NCBI GenBank assembly: GCA_021770345.1
Contig: JAETRD010000023.1
Coordinates: 1-41,656, forward strand
Direction of reading: 5' to 3'
Length of the DNA: 41,656 nucleotides
Source of the DNA: Lachnospiraceae bacterium
Lineage (GTDB): Bacteria > Bacillota > Clostridia > Lachnospirales > Lachnospiraceae
The notes beneath the pieces are model-generated. The model was not told where the DNA came from, made no database searches, and saw only the letters and a program-made list of their open reading frames with translations. The number at the start of each line of letters is the position of its first letter. The first letter of the stretch is position 1. Both the position numbers and the translations under genes were made by a program. Positions 24,009 to 32,521 of this stretch are shown one piece after another.

Positions 24009-26144
24009 ATGGATAAAAAAAAGGAATACGGCAATCCGGAATATTTTGAAAATCGGGAACTGAGCTGGCTGAAGTTTGAGCTGAGAGTGCTGCATGAGGC
24101 GAAAGACAAGAGTATCCCTCTGCTGGAGCGGTTAAAGTTTGTCAGCATCACATCCTCCAATCTGGATGAGTTTTTTATGGTTCGCGTCGCTTCACTCAAA
24201 GACATGGTGCACGCCGACTACCGCAAGCGCGACATCGCGGGAATGACTGCCGCGGAGCAGCTGGCTGAGATCAACGTCAGGACGAGGGAGCTTGTGGAGG
24301 AACAGTATGGCATCTACAATCGCTCGCTGCTGCCGCTGCTGCGCAGGCAGAATATCGATGTGATAGATGAGTTTGAAAAGCTTGACGGGAAGCAGGCAGA
24401 GTTTGTGGACCGCTATTTTGACGAAAATGTGTATCCGGTCCTGACGCCGATGGCGGTGGACGCCTCGCGCCCGTTTCCGTTGATACGCAACAAGACGCTC
24501 AATATCGCTGCGATGCTGGAAAACAAAAAAGGAAAAAGTCCGAAAGATACGGTAGAGTTTGCGACGGTCCAGGTGCCGGGCGGTCTGCCGCGGCTGGTGC
24601 AGATTCCGTCGGAAAAGGAGGGCGGACGGTCGTATATCCTGCTTGAGCAGATCATCGAAAAGAATATCGGCAAGCTTTTTTTGAACAACAAGGTCCTGTG
24701 TGCCTATCCCTACCGCGTCATGCGGAATGCGGATTTGTCGATCGATGAGGACGAGGCGGCAGACTTGCTCAAAGAGATTCAAAAGCAGCTGAAAAAGCGG
24801 CAGTGGGGAGAGGTGATTCGGCTCGAGGTGGAGAGCGGGATAAACGGCAAGCTTCTGCGCTTTCTGAAAGAGGAGTTAAAAGTGGCCGAGGAAGACATCT
24901 TTAAGATATCCGGACCGATCGATTTTACGTTCCTGATGAAAATGTACGGGCTGCCCGACTGCGATCATCTGCGGAATAAGCCGTATGTGCCGCAGCGCGT
25001 GCCGCGCATCGAGCCCGGAGAAGATATTTTTGCGGAAATCCGCAAGGGAGACATCCTGCTGCATCATCCGTACCAGACGTTTGACCCGGTGGTGGATTTT
25101 ATCCGGCAGGCAGCCGCGGACCCGGATGTGCTTGCGATCAAGCAGACGCTGTACCGCGTCAGCGGCAATTCGCCGATTATTGCGTCTTTGGCGCAGGCGG
25201 CCGAGAACGGCAAACAGGTTTCCGTCCTCGTGGAGCTGAAAGCCCGATTTGACGAGGAGAACAATATTGTCTGGGCAAAGATGCTTGAGAAAGCGGGCTG
25301 CCATGTAATCTACGGTCTGGTCGGACTGAAGACACACAGCAAGATCGCGCTGGTGGTGCGCCGTGAGGAAGACGGAATCCGCCGGTATGTGCATCTTGGC
25401 ACCGGAAATTATAACGATTCGACGGCGAAGCTGTATACGGACTGCGGTATTTTTACCTGCCAGGAGTCGATCGGGGAGGACGCGACTGCGGTGTTTAACA
25501 TGCTCTCGGGTTACTCGGAGCCTCTCTCGTGGAATGAACTGTCGGTGGCGCCTATCTGGCTGCGCAAGCGCTTTATGCGGCTGATCGAGAGGGAGACGAA
25601 GCATGCCAGAAACGGGAAACCGGGTCACATTGTGGCGAAAATGAATTCCCTGTGCGACCGGGGAATTATCGAGGCACTCTATGAGGCGTCGGCCGCGGGG
25701 GTGAAGATTGAACTGATCGTCCGCGGAATCTGCTGCCTTAAGGTGGGGATACCGGGGCTGAGTGAGAATATCTCGGTGCGCTCCATCGTCGGCAATTTCC
25801 TGGAGCACAGCCGCATCTTTTATTTTTTCAATGACGGGAATGAGGAGCTGTATATGGGAAGCGCAGACTGGATGCCGCGCAATCTTGACCGTCGTGTTGA
25901 GATACTGTTTCCGGTATTGGATGAAAAATTAAAAGAGGATGTAAAACACATACTATTTATTGAACTTTCTGATAATATGAAGGCTCATGTCTTGAAATCT
26001 GACGGAAAATATGAGAAAATGGATAAAAGAGGAAAAACTCCCCTGAGTTCTCAGGAAAAATTTTGTGAGGAGGCGATTGCGATGGTACCGAGACAGGATC
26101 ATGTCTATCGTGAACGCGTTTTTATACCGGCGGAACCTGAATGA
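24009..26144 (+). CDS. ppk1: Polyphosphate kinase 1
   Basis: A 711-residue enzyme that makes polyphosphate from ATP, reversibly. N-terminal domain: NRELSWLKFELRVLHEA and SSNLDEFFMVR. The catalytic half has the autophosphorylated His in GLKTHSKIALV (about H443) and the second conserved His 19 residues later in YVHLGTGNYND, matching the spacing of the E. coli pair. The C-terminus has GSADWMPRNLDRRVE. The tail of about 40 residues (MDKRGKTPLSSQEKF...) is typical of Clostridial members. The ATG at 24009 is followed by a run of eight A residues. It lies directly after the Ppx-like gene. Confidence 0.96.
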   Translation: MDKKKEYGNPEYFENRELSWLKFELRVLHEAKDKSIPLLERLKFVSITSSNLDEFFMVRVASLKDMVHADYRKRDIAGMTAAEQLAEINVRTRELVEEQYGIYNRSLLPLLRRQNIDVIDEFEKLDGKQAEFVDRYFDENVYPVLTPMAVDASRPFPLIRNKTLNIAAMLENKKGKSPKDTVEFATVQVPGGLPRLVQIPSEKEGGRSYILLEQIIEKNIGKLFLNNKVLCAYPYRVMRNADLSIDEDEAADLLKEIQKQLKKRQWGEVIRLEVESGINGKLLRFLKEELKVAEEDIFKISGPIDFTFLMKMYGLPDCDHLRNKPYVPQRVPRIEPGEDIFAEIRKGDILLHHPYQTFDPVVDFIRQAAADPDVLAIKQTLYRVSGNSPIIASLAQAAENGKQVSVLVELKARFDEENNIVWAKMLEKAGCHVIYGLVGLKTHSKIALVVRREEDGIRRYVHLGTGNYNDSTAKLYTDCGIFTCQESIGEDATAVFNMLSGYSEPLSWNELSVAPIWLRKRFMRLIERETKHARNGKPGHIVAKMNSLCDRGIIEALYEASAAGVKIELIVRGICCLKVGIPGLSENISVRSIVGNFLEHSRIFYFFNDGNEELYMGSADWMPRNLDRRVEILFPVLDEKLKEDVKHILFIELSDNMKAHVLKSDGKYEKMDKRGKTPLSSQEKFCEEAIAMVPRQDHVYRERVFIPAEPE

Positions 26145-26174
26145 TGCGGCAACCGTGTATACGGAGGAAAGCTT

Positions 26175-26987
26175 ATGAACAATAAAATATTGTTTGCAGA
26201 TTTGGACGGAACATTGCTGAACGACGGGAAGTCTGTCACGGAGCGCAACCGCGCTGCCATCCGCAAGATGCTTGACAGAGGACATTATCTTGTGCTGGCG
26301 ACGGGAAGAACCGTTGAGAGCGCGAGAATTGTGGCCCGGGAGCTGGGCCTTACGCTGCCGGGCTGTTATATGATCGCCTTTAACGGCTCGGTGCTGTATG
26401 ACTGTGCGGCGGATCGGACGCTGATGAAGCGCTCGATACCGGTTGAGGTCGTGCAGGAGCTGTTTGAGCGCGCAGAGAGGGCGGGGATTTATATCCAGAC
26501 TTACAATAACACCGATATCATTACCACAAAGCATACAAGAGAGTTAGACTGGTATCGTGACAAAAACCGTCTGTCTTATAAGTTGTGCGACAATGTGCTG
26601 GATCTGCTCGACGAGGAGCCTCAGAAAGTGCTTTTGATTGACCTGTATAAGAGGGAACGCCTCGAAACTTTTCAAAAGAGAAATGCAAAATGGGCGGAGG
26701 GAAAGTGTTCAAGTTTTTTCTCCTGTAAACAGTATCTGGAGTATTGTCCTGTTGGTACCAGCAAGAGCAGCGGGATTGATCAGCTGAGAAAGATTCTGAA
26801 TATGCCGGCGGACTGTACGGTGGCGGTCGGAGATGAGGAGAACGACATTCCGATGATACGCAAGGCACATGTGGGGATTGCGGTGAAAAATGCGATTCCG
26901 CAGACAAAAGACGCCGCGAAGTACATAACGGAAAATGACAATAATCATGACGCGATAGCGGAAGTGATTGAAAAGTTTATATTGTAA
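26175..26987 (+). CDS. Cof-type HAD-IIB family phosphatase
   Basis: A 270-residue cytoplasmic phosphatase of the haloacid dehalogenase superfamily. Motif I is FADLDGTLLN (nucleophile Asp8), motif II is LATGRT, the conserved Lys is in the GTSKSSGIDQL stretch, and motif IV is VGDEENDIPMI. The IIB cap lies at about residues 85-185. Substrates of this family are usually sugar phosphates or phosphorylated cofactors, and the sequence does not distinguish them. GGAGGAAAG precedes the start. It ends the pheA-to-ppk run; a bidirectional terminator follows at 27071. Confidence 0.92.
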   Translation: MNNKILFADLDGTLLNDGKSVTERNRAAIRKMLDRGHYLVLATGRTVESARIVARELGLTLPGCYMIAFNGSVLYDCAADRTLMKRSIPVEVVQELFERAERAGIYIQTYNNTDIITTKHTRELDWYRDKNRLSYKLCDNVLDLLDEEPQKVLLIDLYKRERLETFQKRNAKWAEGKCSSFFSCKQYLEYCPVGTSKSSGIDQLRKILNMPADCTVAVGDEENDIPMIRKAHVGIAVKNAIPQTKDAAKYITENDNNHDAIAEVIEKFIL

Positions 26988-27070
26988 GCACAGCCGCAGA
27001 CAGAGGGGAAAGAGGGCTGTTCTTATGTGAAAACAACGGGCTGCACGCTTCGCGAACAGCTCTTATGTTC

Positions 27071-27102
27071 AAAAAAGTGTGCGCCGGGCCGCACACTTTT
27101 TT
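27071..27102. terminator. Bidirectional terminator
   Basis: A perfect 13-base-pair stem, aaaaaagtgtgcg with cgcacactttttt, and a six-base loop. The A-run and T-run at its base serve both strands, separating the HAD gene from the convergent PHP gene. Another 9-base-pair inverted repeat lies just before it (27014-27022 with 27054-27062). Confidence 0.9.
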
Positions 27103-27114
27103 GCCGGATAATTA

Positions 27115-28017
27115 TCATACGTTTTTTGCGCGGCGCTCCTTTAAAGCCTCAAGTACGGAATAGGGGACATTGAGTGTCCCCATCCCTGTCCCGAGCCGGA
27201 TATGGGGTTTGTTTGCACCGTGAAAATCAGAGCCGCCGCTGACGAGAAGGCCGTTTTCGTTTGCGAGATTTCGGACAAGACGCTCCTCGCCGGCAGTGTA
27301 GGTGGAGTAAACGGCTTCGATGCCGTCGAGTCCCACGGCTTTTAAATCGTCGATCAGCCGCTGTAAGGCAGCGCTTCCGAGGTGATAGAGCAGCGGGTGC
27401 GCCAGAACGGCAATGCCGCCTGCCTGATGAATCAGAGTAACCGCATCCATCGGGGAAATCATAAAGCGTCCCACATAGCAGCGGCAGCCGTCCCCGATAT
27501 ATTTGTCAAAGGCTTCCTGCCGGGTTTTTATCATGCCGTGGTCGCAGAGAAAACGGGCGATATTGGCGCGCGTGACGACACAGTCCGGGTTCTCGGCCAT
27601 GAGAGCCTCCATCGTGATGGGAAACCCCTCCTTTTGGAGAGCCTCAACCATGGCGGCATTGCGCTCGTCGCGGCAGCGGCGGAATTCCTGCAGTTTTTGC
27701 AGTAAAAGCGGATGCTTCGGGTCGATAAAGAGTCCCACGACGTGAATTTCTTTTTCGGAAGGCTTTCGGCGGTTTTGGGAGGCCGGGTTTTCCGGGGGAA
27801 TCTGATAGTGGGTGGAGAGTTCAATGCCCGGTATCAGTTCGAGTTTCGCACGGCTGGCTGCCGCTGTGGCTTCGTCAATCCCCGATACCGTGTCGTGATC
27901 CGTCAGGGCGAAGGCGGACAGCCCGGCCTCCTCTGCGGCCGACACCAGTTCCTTCGGGGTGAAGGTGCCGTCGGATTTATTCGAGTGCACATGTAAGTCA
28001 ACGGTTCGATGATCCAT
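27115..28017 (-). CDS. PHP-domain phosphoesterase (TrpH/YciV-like)
   Basis: A 300-residue metal-dependent phosphoesterase; relatives hydrolyse 3',5'-nucleoside bisphosphates or short RNA 5' ends. Motifs are VDLHVHSNKSDG (residues about 6-17), LTDHDTVSG, the metal-binding PGIELS, VLAHPLLY and SGGSDFHG near the end. The start at 28017 has an AAAGGA (sense) eight bases upstream; an in-frame ATG 66 bases earlier is rejected, as it has no ribosome site and lies before the conserved N-terminus. It is transcribed from its own promoter at 28082-28110 and converges on the HAD gene. Confidence 0.9.
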   Translation of the reverse strand: MDHRTVDLHVHSNKSDGTFTPKELVSAAEEAGLSAFALTDHDTVSGIDEATAAASRAKLELIPGIELSTHYQIPPENPASQNRRKPSEKEIHVVGLFIDPKHPLLLQKLQEFRRCRDERNAAMVEALQKEGFPITMEALMAENPDCVVTRANIARFLCDHGMIKTRQEAFDKYIGDGCRCYVGRFMISPMDAVTLIHQAGGIAVLAHPLLYHLGSAALQRLIDDLKAVGLDGIEAVYSTYTAGEERLVRNLANENGLLVSGGSDFHGANKPHIRLGTGMGTLNVPYSVLEALKERRAKNV

Positions 28018-28081
28018 AAAACATATCCTTTCAAAAATCAGACTGGAACTGAAATGCAATGCGGTAAAATAAATTATGGAC

Positions 28082-28110
28082 ATGATAATACACTTTATTC
28101 AAAATGTCAA
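28082..28110 (-). promoter_or_regulatory. Promoter of the PHP gene
   Basis: On the minus strand: perfect TTGACA (plus positions 28105-28110), a 17-base spacer and TATCAT (28082-28087). Confidence 0.8.
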
Positions 28111-28138
28111 AACGGAGATCCTTTTCGGCAAAATCATG

Positions 28139-28167
28139 GTGACATATTTTGACAGGGGTGGTACAAT
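28139..28167 (+). promoter_or_regulatory. Promoter of the secreted repeat protein
   Basis: GTGACA (28139-28144), a 17-base spacer and TACAAT (28162-28167), 32 bases before the ATG at 28200. It diverges from the PHP promoter. Confidence 0.75.
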
Positions 28168-28199
28168 AAATTAGGATTTTCAGAAAGGGATGCAGCAAA

Positions 28200-31100
28200 A
28201 TGACAGGAAAACGGAAAACAAATCTTATCGTCAGTTTGGCTTTGAGTTTATGGATAGGTATCGGTGAAGTGGCGACGGCCGGTTCGACTGTGTATGCCGG
28301 AGAACAGAGCGGGAACCTTGCAGTGCAGGAGATGCGTGTGACTGCGGAAGCGTCGGGCGGTGCGAAGTTGACGGAGGTACCGGAAGCGCATGATTCTGCG
28401 GAGCCGACGGAGATACCGGGAGGGACGGAATTGACGGAGCCGACGGAGGTACCGGAAGAGCAAAATCCTGCGGAGCCGACAGAAATGCCGGGAGAGACGG
28501 AAGTACCGGAGGAGTCGGGGACAACGGAAGGAACCGAGAGCGTCGGGAAGACGGAAGAATCAGAACCGACAGAGGAAACCGGGAGCACTGAGGAGACAGA
28601 AGAATCAGAACCGACAGAGGAACCCGCGGCAACGGAAGGAACCGAGAGCGTCGGGGAGACGGAAGAATCAGAATCGACGGAGGAAACCGGGACAACGGAG
28701 AGTACCGGGGAGACAGAAGAATCGGAGGAAACGGAGTCGACGGAAGAGACGGAGGAGACAGAAGAAACAGAGCCGACGGAAGTGCCGGAAGAGACGGAGG
28801 ATGCGGAACATTCGGCGGCACACGGAATAAGAGGGGCCGGGTTCGGCGCGGCAGGGACAATCCCGCCAAACGGTTCCTGCACCTACACCGCAGAAAGCGC
28901 GGAGGCCGCTTATTTTAAAGTGGAAGTGACGCAGAAGGGATATTTTTCCGTCAGCGCGACGGCGACAACAAATGCGGACAAATGCGGCAGCTATATGGTC
29001 GTAAACGGCGGACTTAAGCCTCTGACGGACAGCCGTTCGGTCGAGTACAACAAAATGTCGGGCAGCGGCAGAATCGGTGTGGAGCCGGGAACCTATTATG
29101 TTGTCTACACAAAGACCGGCAGTGCGAAGGTCACCGTGCAGTTTCAGTGCAGATTTACGGCGGCCGACGACTGGGAGTCGGAAGACAACGATTCCTTCCA
29201 GACTGCGGACGAAATACTTACGAACAAACAGTACAACGGAAATACGCTGACAGGCATTTCCGAAAACGGCGGAAGCCAGGAAGACTATTTTAAGTTTACC
29301 CTGCCCAAAAACGGAGCGGTAAAAATCGATTTTCTACACGATATTTATAAAGAAAGCGGCCAGTATTACACGGTATCGCTCTACAACGGCAGCTATGAAG
29401 CGATAACCGCTTTTTCTGTCACGGGCGGAAACGCGGCGACGCATTCGGCGCAGACAGGACTTGCGGCCGGCACTTACTATATTTGCATAAAAGGGACGGC
29501 GTTAGCAGGCAGGGAGAACACCGAGTACCGCTTTCAGGCGGAATATACGGCCTCGGGATATTTTGAGCGGGAAAATAACGACAACGTGACGACGGCGACG
29601 GAGATTGCCGCGAACAAAACATACTGGGGATCCTTAAAATCGCTTGAGGATGTGGATTTTTATAAGGTGACGCTCGCGAAGGCCGGGTATGTCTGTCTTA
29701 AATTCGGCCATGCGCAGCTCGCAAATGTGAGTGAGAATTATTACCATGTGTATCTGTACGGCGCGGACGGCGCGACTGTGTATTCGGAATTTGACAGCAA
29801 GGGAAATTCCGTGGAATACTCCGACACGAAAATCGGACTTCCGGCAGGGACCTATTACGTCAAAGTAGTCTTTAAAGGCAATTACGACAACGGAACTTAC
29901 AGCGTAAGAATGAGTTACAAAGAATCCTCCTCGTGGGAAAAAGAATCCAACGACAATGTCAATCTGGCCAATAAACTGTCGATGGATAAATGGTATCACG
30001 GCGCGCTGTCGAGTGCGGAGGATCAGGATTACTACAAATTCTCTATCGACGCCGCGGGCTGCATTAAGATCGGATTCAGGCATGCAAACCTTGCGGATTC
30101 GAAGAAAAATTACTATATTTATCTGTATGATAAGAAATGCAGTCAGCTTGCCGTATTTTCGAGCGGCGGTTTTGACGAGAGTCTTTCTTTCGCGGATTAC
30201 GGACTGCCGAAAGGGACGTATTACCTCAGGGTATGCGCGGCGGACGGCAAAGGGAAGACGACGGGCTACAGCAACAGCGAATATCAGATTAAGGTAACAT
30301 ACACGAAGGTTTCCGGATGGGAGACCGAGGCAAATAATGATTTCGCCACGGCGGATAAGCTGAAGCTCGGAACCCCGGTAAAGGGCACCACGACGAAAAA
30401 AGATACGGATATGTATAAGTTTACGCTGTCGGGGAAGACCTGGGTCAATATTTCGTTTGCTCATGCAGATACCGGTTCCACCGACAAACAGTGGCATGTC
30501 AGACTGTATGACAGCCGGGGGAATACTGTGTACAACGATGCGCGGAACAAAAACGTCAACGCCTATATGTATGTGCAGGGAACCGGCGGGTATGACACGC
30601 TTTGCGCGGGGACGGGCCTGCGGCTTGCGGCCGGTACATACTATGTTAAAGTGTCGGACTGGGTGGGCTGTTCCGATACGCCGTATAAACTGACGGTGAG
30701 CAAGGTGAACGTCAAGGCGCCGACGGGTGTATCTGCAAAATCCGCGGCATACAATAAGGTGAAGCTTACCTGGAAAGCGGTTTCGGGTGCGGATCAGTAT
30801 CTGATTTACCGCAGTTCATCCAAAAACGGCGCGTATCAAAAGATAGCGGCCGTTACCGGTGACAAGACGTCCTATACGAGCGGAGGGCTGACGAGCGGAA
30901 AAACATACTACTATAAGCTCAAAGCCGTGGGAATGAAGTCGGAGCAGGTGACGAGCGATTATTCCAAAAAGATGTCTGCAAAACCGGTGCCGGAAAAAGC
31001 GACGGTGACCTTGAAGGCCGGGAAAAAACAGGCGGCGGTCTCATGGAAAAAGGTTGCCGGTGCGTCAGGGTATGAGGTTTTCTACTGCACGAAAAAGGAC

Positions 31101-31271
31101 GGCAGCTATAAAAAAGTGAAGACGGTCACAAAGGGCGGCACGGTGAAATATACACACAAGAAGTTAAAGAGCGGCAGGACTTACTATTATAAAGTGCGGG
31201 CTTACCGCACGGTAAACGGAAAGAAGGTTTATGGTTCTTACTCTTCGGTAAAGAGTGTGAAGGTGAAGTGA
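28200..31271 (+). CDS. Large secreted PPC-domain / fibronectin type III protein
   Basis: A 1023-residue exported protein. The signal peptide covers residues 1-33 (cleavage after VYA). Residues about 55-205 are a Glu/Thr/Pro/Ser-rich low-complexity stalk built on TEESEPTEE-like units. About 222-835 holds one partial and four full PPC-like beta domains, each opening with a W/F-E-x-E-x-N-D pattern (near residues 320, 450, 576 and 702) and containing a GTYYV strand. Two fibronectin type III domains follow (from about 837 and 928). No LPxTG, SLH or other wall anchor and no catalytic domain is seen. PPC domains usually accompany proteases, so an architecture without an enzyme is unusual. Adhesion or glycan binding is likely. 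GAAAGGG precedes the start. Confidence 0.85.
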   Translation: MTGKRKTNLIVSLALSLWIGIGEVATAGSTVYAGEQSGNLAVQEMRVTAEASGGAKLTEVPEAHDSAEPTEIPGGTELTEPTEVPEEQNPAEPTEMPGETEVPEESGTTEGTESVGKTEESEPTEETGSTEETEESEPTEEPAATEGTESVGETEESESTEETGTTESTGETEESEETESTEETEETEETEPTEVPEETEDAEHSAAHGIRGAGFGAAGTIPPNGSCTYTAESAEAAYFKVEVTQKGYFSVSATATTNADKCGSYMVVNGGLKPLTDSRSVEYNKMSGSGRIGVEPGTYYVVYTKTGSAKVTVQFQCRFTAADDWESEDNDSFQTADEILTNKQYNGNTLTGISENGGSQEDYFKFTLPKNGAVKIDFLHDIYKESGQYYTVSLYNGSYEAITAFSVTGGNAATHSAQTGLAAGTYYICIKGTALAGRENTEYRFQAEYTASGYFERENNDNVTTATEIAANKTYWGSLKSLEDVDFYKVTLAKAGYVCLKFGHAQLANVSENYYHVYLYGADGATVYSEFDSKGNSVEYSDTKIGLPAGTYYVKVVFKGNYDNGTYSVRMSYKESSSWEKESNDNVNLANKLSMDKWYHGALSSAEDQDYYKFSIDAAGCIKIGFRHANLADSKKNYYIYLYDKKCSQLAVFSSGGFDESLSFADYGLPKGTYYLRVCAADGKGKTTGYSNSEYQIKVTYTKVSGWETEANNDFATADKLKLGTPVKGTTTKKDTDMYKFTLSGKTWVNISFAHADTGSTDKQWHVRLYDSRGNTVYNDARNKNVNAYMYVQGTGGYDTLCAGTGLRLAAGTYYVKVSDWVGCSDTPYKLTVSKVNVKAPTGVSAKSAAYNKVKLTWKAVSGADQYLIYRSSSKNGAYQKIAAVTGDKTSYTSGGLTSGKTYYYKLKAVGMKSEQVTSDYSKKMSAKPVPEKATVTLKAGKKQAAVSWKKVAGASGYEVFYCTKKDGSYKKVKTVTKGGTVKYTHKKLKSGRTYYYKVRAYRTVNGKKVYGSYSSVKSVKVK
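28522..28690 (+). repeat. Direct repeat in the acidic stalk
   Basis: Two copies of about 60 bases, offset by 108 bases (36 codons), encode TEGTESVGKTEESEPTEETG and a near-identical second unit. They differ at a few positions and show recent in-frame duplication in the stalk. Confidence 0.75.
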
Positions 31272-31324
31272 CAGACAGTGTGTACAGGACAAAATACGAC
31301 AAGCAAAGAGAAGAGGAGGAAAAT

Positions 31325-31777
31325 ATGCAGTTCTTAACATTTACCTTAAATGCGATTGATTACGGAATTCCGCTCAAGGATGTGGAGTCCATCGAGATCA
31401 GAAAGGATGTCATGAAGGTGCCGACGGCGCCTTCCCATATCGTGGGAATCATTAAACTGCACGGAGAGATTGTCCCGGTGTTCTCCCTGTCTTCCCGTTT
31501 CGGCGTGAATGAGGGGAAGATTGAGAGCCTTGTGGTTGCCAATGTGGGCGGCATGAAAATCGGGCTTGAGGTGGAGAAGGTCAAGGAGATTGTGGATGTG
31601 GAGAACCGGCAGGTACTGCCGATGCCGAGTCTTATGCACAGCGCCGAAAATTGTTTTAATGATGTGGCGTCGCGCAAAAAGGAGCTCTTTGTGCTTCTCG
31701 ACGTGGCCAGTCTGGTTTCGATGGAGGAACAGCAGGCGATCCGTCAGCTGATTTCCGATAATACCAATGAGAAGTAA
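31325..31777 (+). CDS. cheW: CheW-domain chemotaxis coupling protein
   Basis: A 150-residue protein made of one CheW domain: FLTFTLNAIDYGIPLKDVESI, the conserved GIIKLHGEIVPVFSL and LEVEKVKEIVDVE. CheW links chemoreceptors to the CheA kinase. I start it at the ATG 31325, seven bases after AGAGGAGG; an in-frame GTG at 31268 overlaps the upstream stop and adds 19 poorly conserved residues. No other chemotaxis or motility gene is in the window, and there is no terminator between the secreted repeat protein and this gene, so read-through is possible. Confidence 0.88.
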   Translation: MQFLTFTLNAIDYGIPLKDVESIEIRKDVMKVPTAPSHIVGIIKLHGEIVPVFSLSSRFGVNEGKIESLVVANVGGMKIGLEVEKVKEIVDVENRQVLPMPSLMHSAENCFNDVASRKKELFVLLDVASLVSMEEQQAIRQLISDNTNEK

Positions 31778-31784
31778 AAAACCG

Positions 31785-31813
31785 TTGACAATCGGATTTG
31801 AATGTGTTAGTTT
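31785..31813 (+). promoter_or_regulatory. Promoter of infC-rpmI-rplT
   Basis: Perfect TTGACA (31785-31790), a 17-base spacer and TAGTTT (31808-31813). A TATAAT at 31813-31818 overlaps but would need a 22-base spacer. Transcription would start near 31820, giving a leader of about 170 bases. Confidence 0.65.
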
Positions 31814-31819
31814 ATAATA

Positions 31820-31992
31820 GTTGTTAGCAAACAAAGTAGAGTATCCACTCTCACCGGAGCACAATCGCGTGACTCATGGTTCATAGTTCAGAGTATGCAG
31901 GCGTGCGGATTTCCGCGGACCTCGTACACAGAAATCAGAGAATTAGTGGATAGTCTGCCTATCCACTTTTTTTGTTTGGGAGGGAAAATACC
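31820..31992 (+). promoter_or_regulatory. L20-type leader of the infC operon
   Basis: The leader contains a hairpin at about 31836-31850, a structured middle (GCGG-ATTT-CCGC inside a longer imperfect stem at about 31903-31938) and a terminator at 31946-31973. TATCCACT occurs twice (31842-31849 and 31960-31967), and both copies can pair with AGTGGATA (31945-31952). Antitermination and termination are therefore mutually exclusive. In other Firmicutes this operon is repressed by L20 binding its leader; the same mechanism is inferred. Confidence 0.7.
31946..31973 (+). terminator. Leader terminator upstream of infC
   Basis: GTGGATA, loop gtctgcc, TATCCAC, then seven T residues. It ends only 20 bases before the infC start, so it must be bypassed for expression: a conditional terminator. 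Confidence 0.82.
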
Positions 31993-32502
31993 ATTAGCGA
32001 GTTAATGATCAATGAACAAATCAGAGATAAGGAAGTTCGTCTGATTGGGCAAAACGGAGAGCAGCTTGGCATTATGTCTGTGCGGGAAGCTATGAAAATA
32101 GCGGAGACGGCAGAGCTTGATCTGGTAAAGATTGCTCCGACCGCAAAGCCGCCGGTATGTAAGATTATCGATTACGGAAAGTACCGGTATGAACTGGCCA
32201 GAAAAGAAAAAGAGGCCAGGAAGAAGCAGAAGGTTGTGGAGTTAAAAGAGATTCGTCTTTCACCGAACATTGATGCGAACGACTTAAATACCAAGATGAA
32301 TGCCGCGAAGAAGTTTTTGTCCAAGGGCGATAAAGTCAAAATTACTTTGCGCTTCCGGGGTCGTGAGATGGCGCATATGAATGCGAGCAAGCATATTCTG
32401 GATGATTTTGCCAAAAATCTTGGCGAGATGGCAGTAGTGGAAAAAGCACCGAAGGTTGAGGGAAGAAGCATCAGCATGGTGTTGGCAGAGAAAAAATCAT
32501 AA
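31993..32502 (+). CDS. infC: Translation initiation factor IF-3, probable AUU start
   Basis: A 169-residue factor that keeps 30S subunits free and proofreads start codons. The N-domain begins [19 protein letters not shown]; the linker and the C-domain ([31 protein letters not shown]) are complete. The best ribosome site, GGGAGG at 31978-31983, is nine bases from an ATT at 31993, whereas the first ATG (32005) is 21 bases away. An in-frame TTG at 31972 lies in the terminator T-tract upstream of the ribosome site. AUU is the classical autoregulated infC start in other bacteria, so I chose it. rpmI follows after 19 bases. Confidence 0.93.
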   Translation: MSELMINEQIRDKEVRLIGQNGEQLGIMSVREAMKIAETAELDLVKIAPTAKPPVCKIIDYGKYRYELARKEKEARKKQKVVELKEIRLSPNIDANDLNTKMNAAKKFLSKGDKVKITLRFRGREMAHMNASKHILDDFAKNLGEMAVVEKAPKVEGRSISMVLAEKKS

Positions 32503-32521
32503 TTTTAAGGAGGAATACATT

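Noticed and set aside
28139-28167. TTGACA at 28149-28154 as the -35 for the secreted protein
   Set aside because: It lies only seven bases from the TACAAT -10; the GTGACA ten bases upstream gives the proper 17-base spacing.
28031-28882. Long minus-strand open frame (283 codons, Ser/Val-rich) and a second of 212 codons opposite the acidic stalk
   Set aside because: They are shadows of the Glu/Thr-rich repeats on the plus strand. The products are low-complexity Ser/Val or Pro/Leu strings with no ribosome site, and one covers the divergent promoter region.
31972-31992. TTG start for infC seven codons upstream
   Set aside because: It lies in the T-tract of the leader terminator and upstream of the GGGAGG ribosome site.
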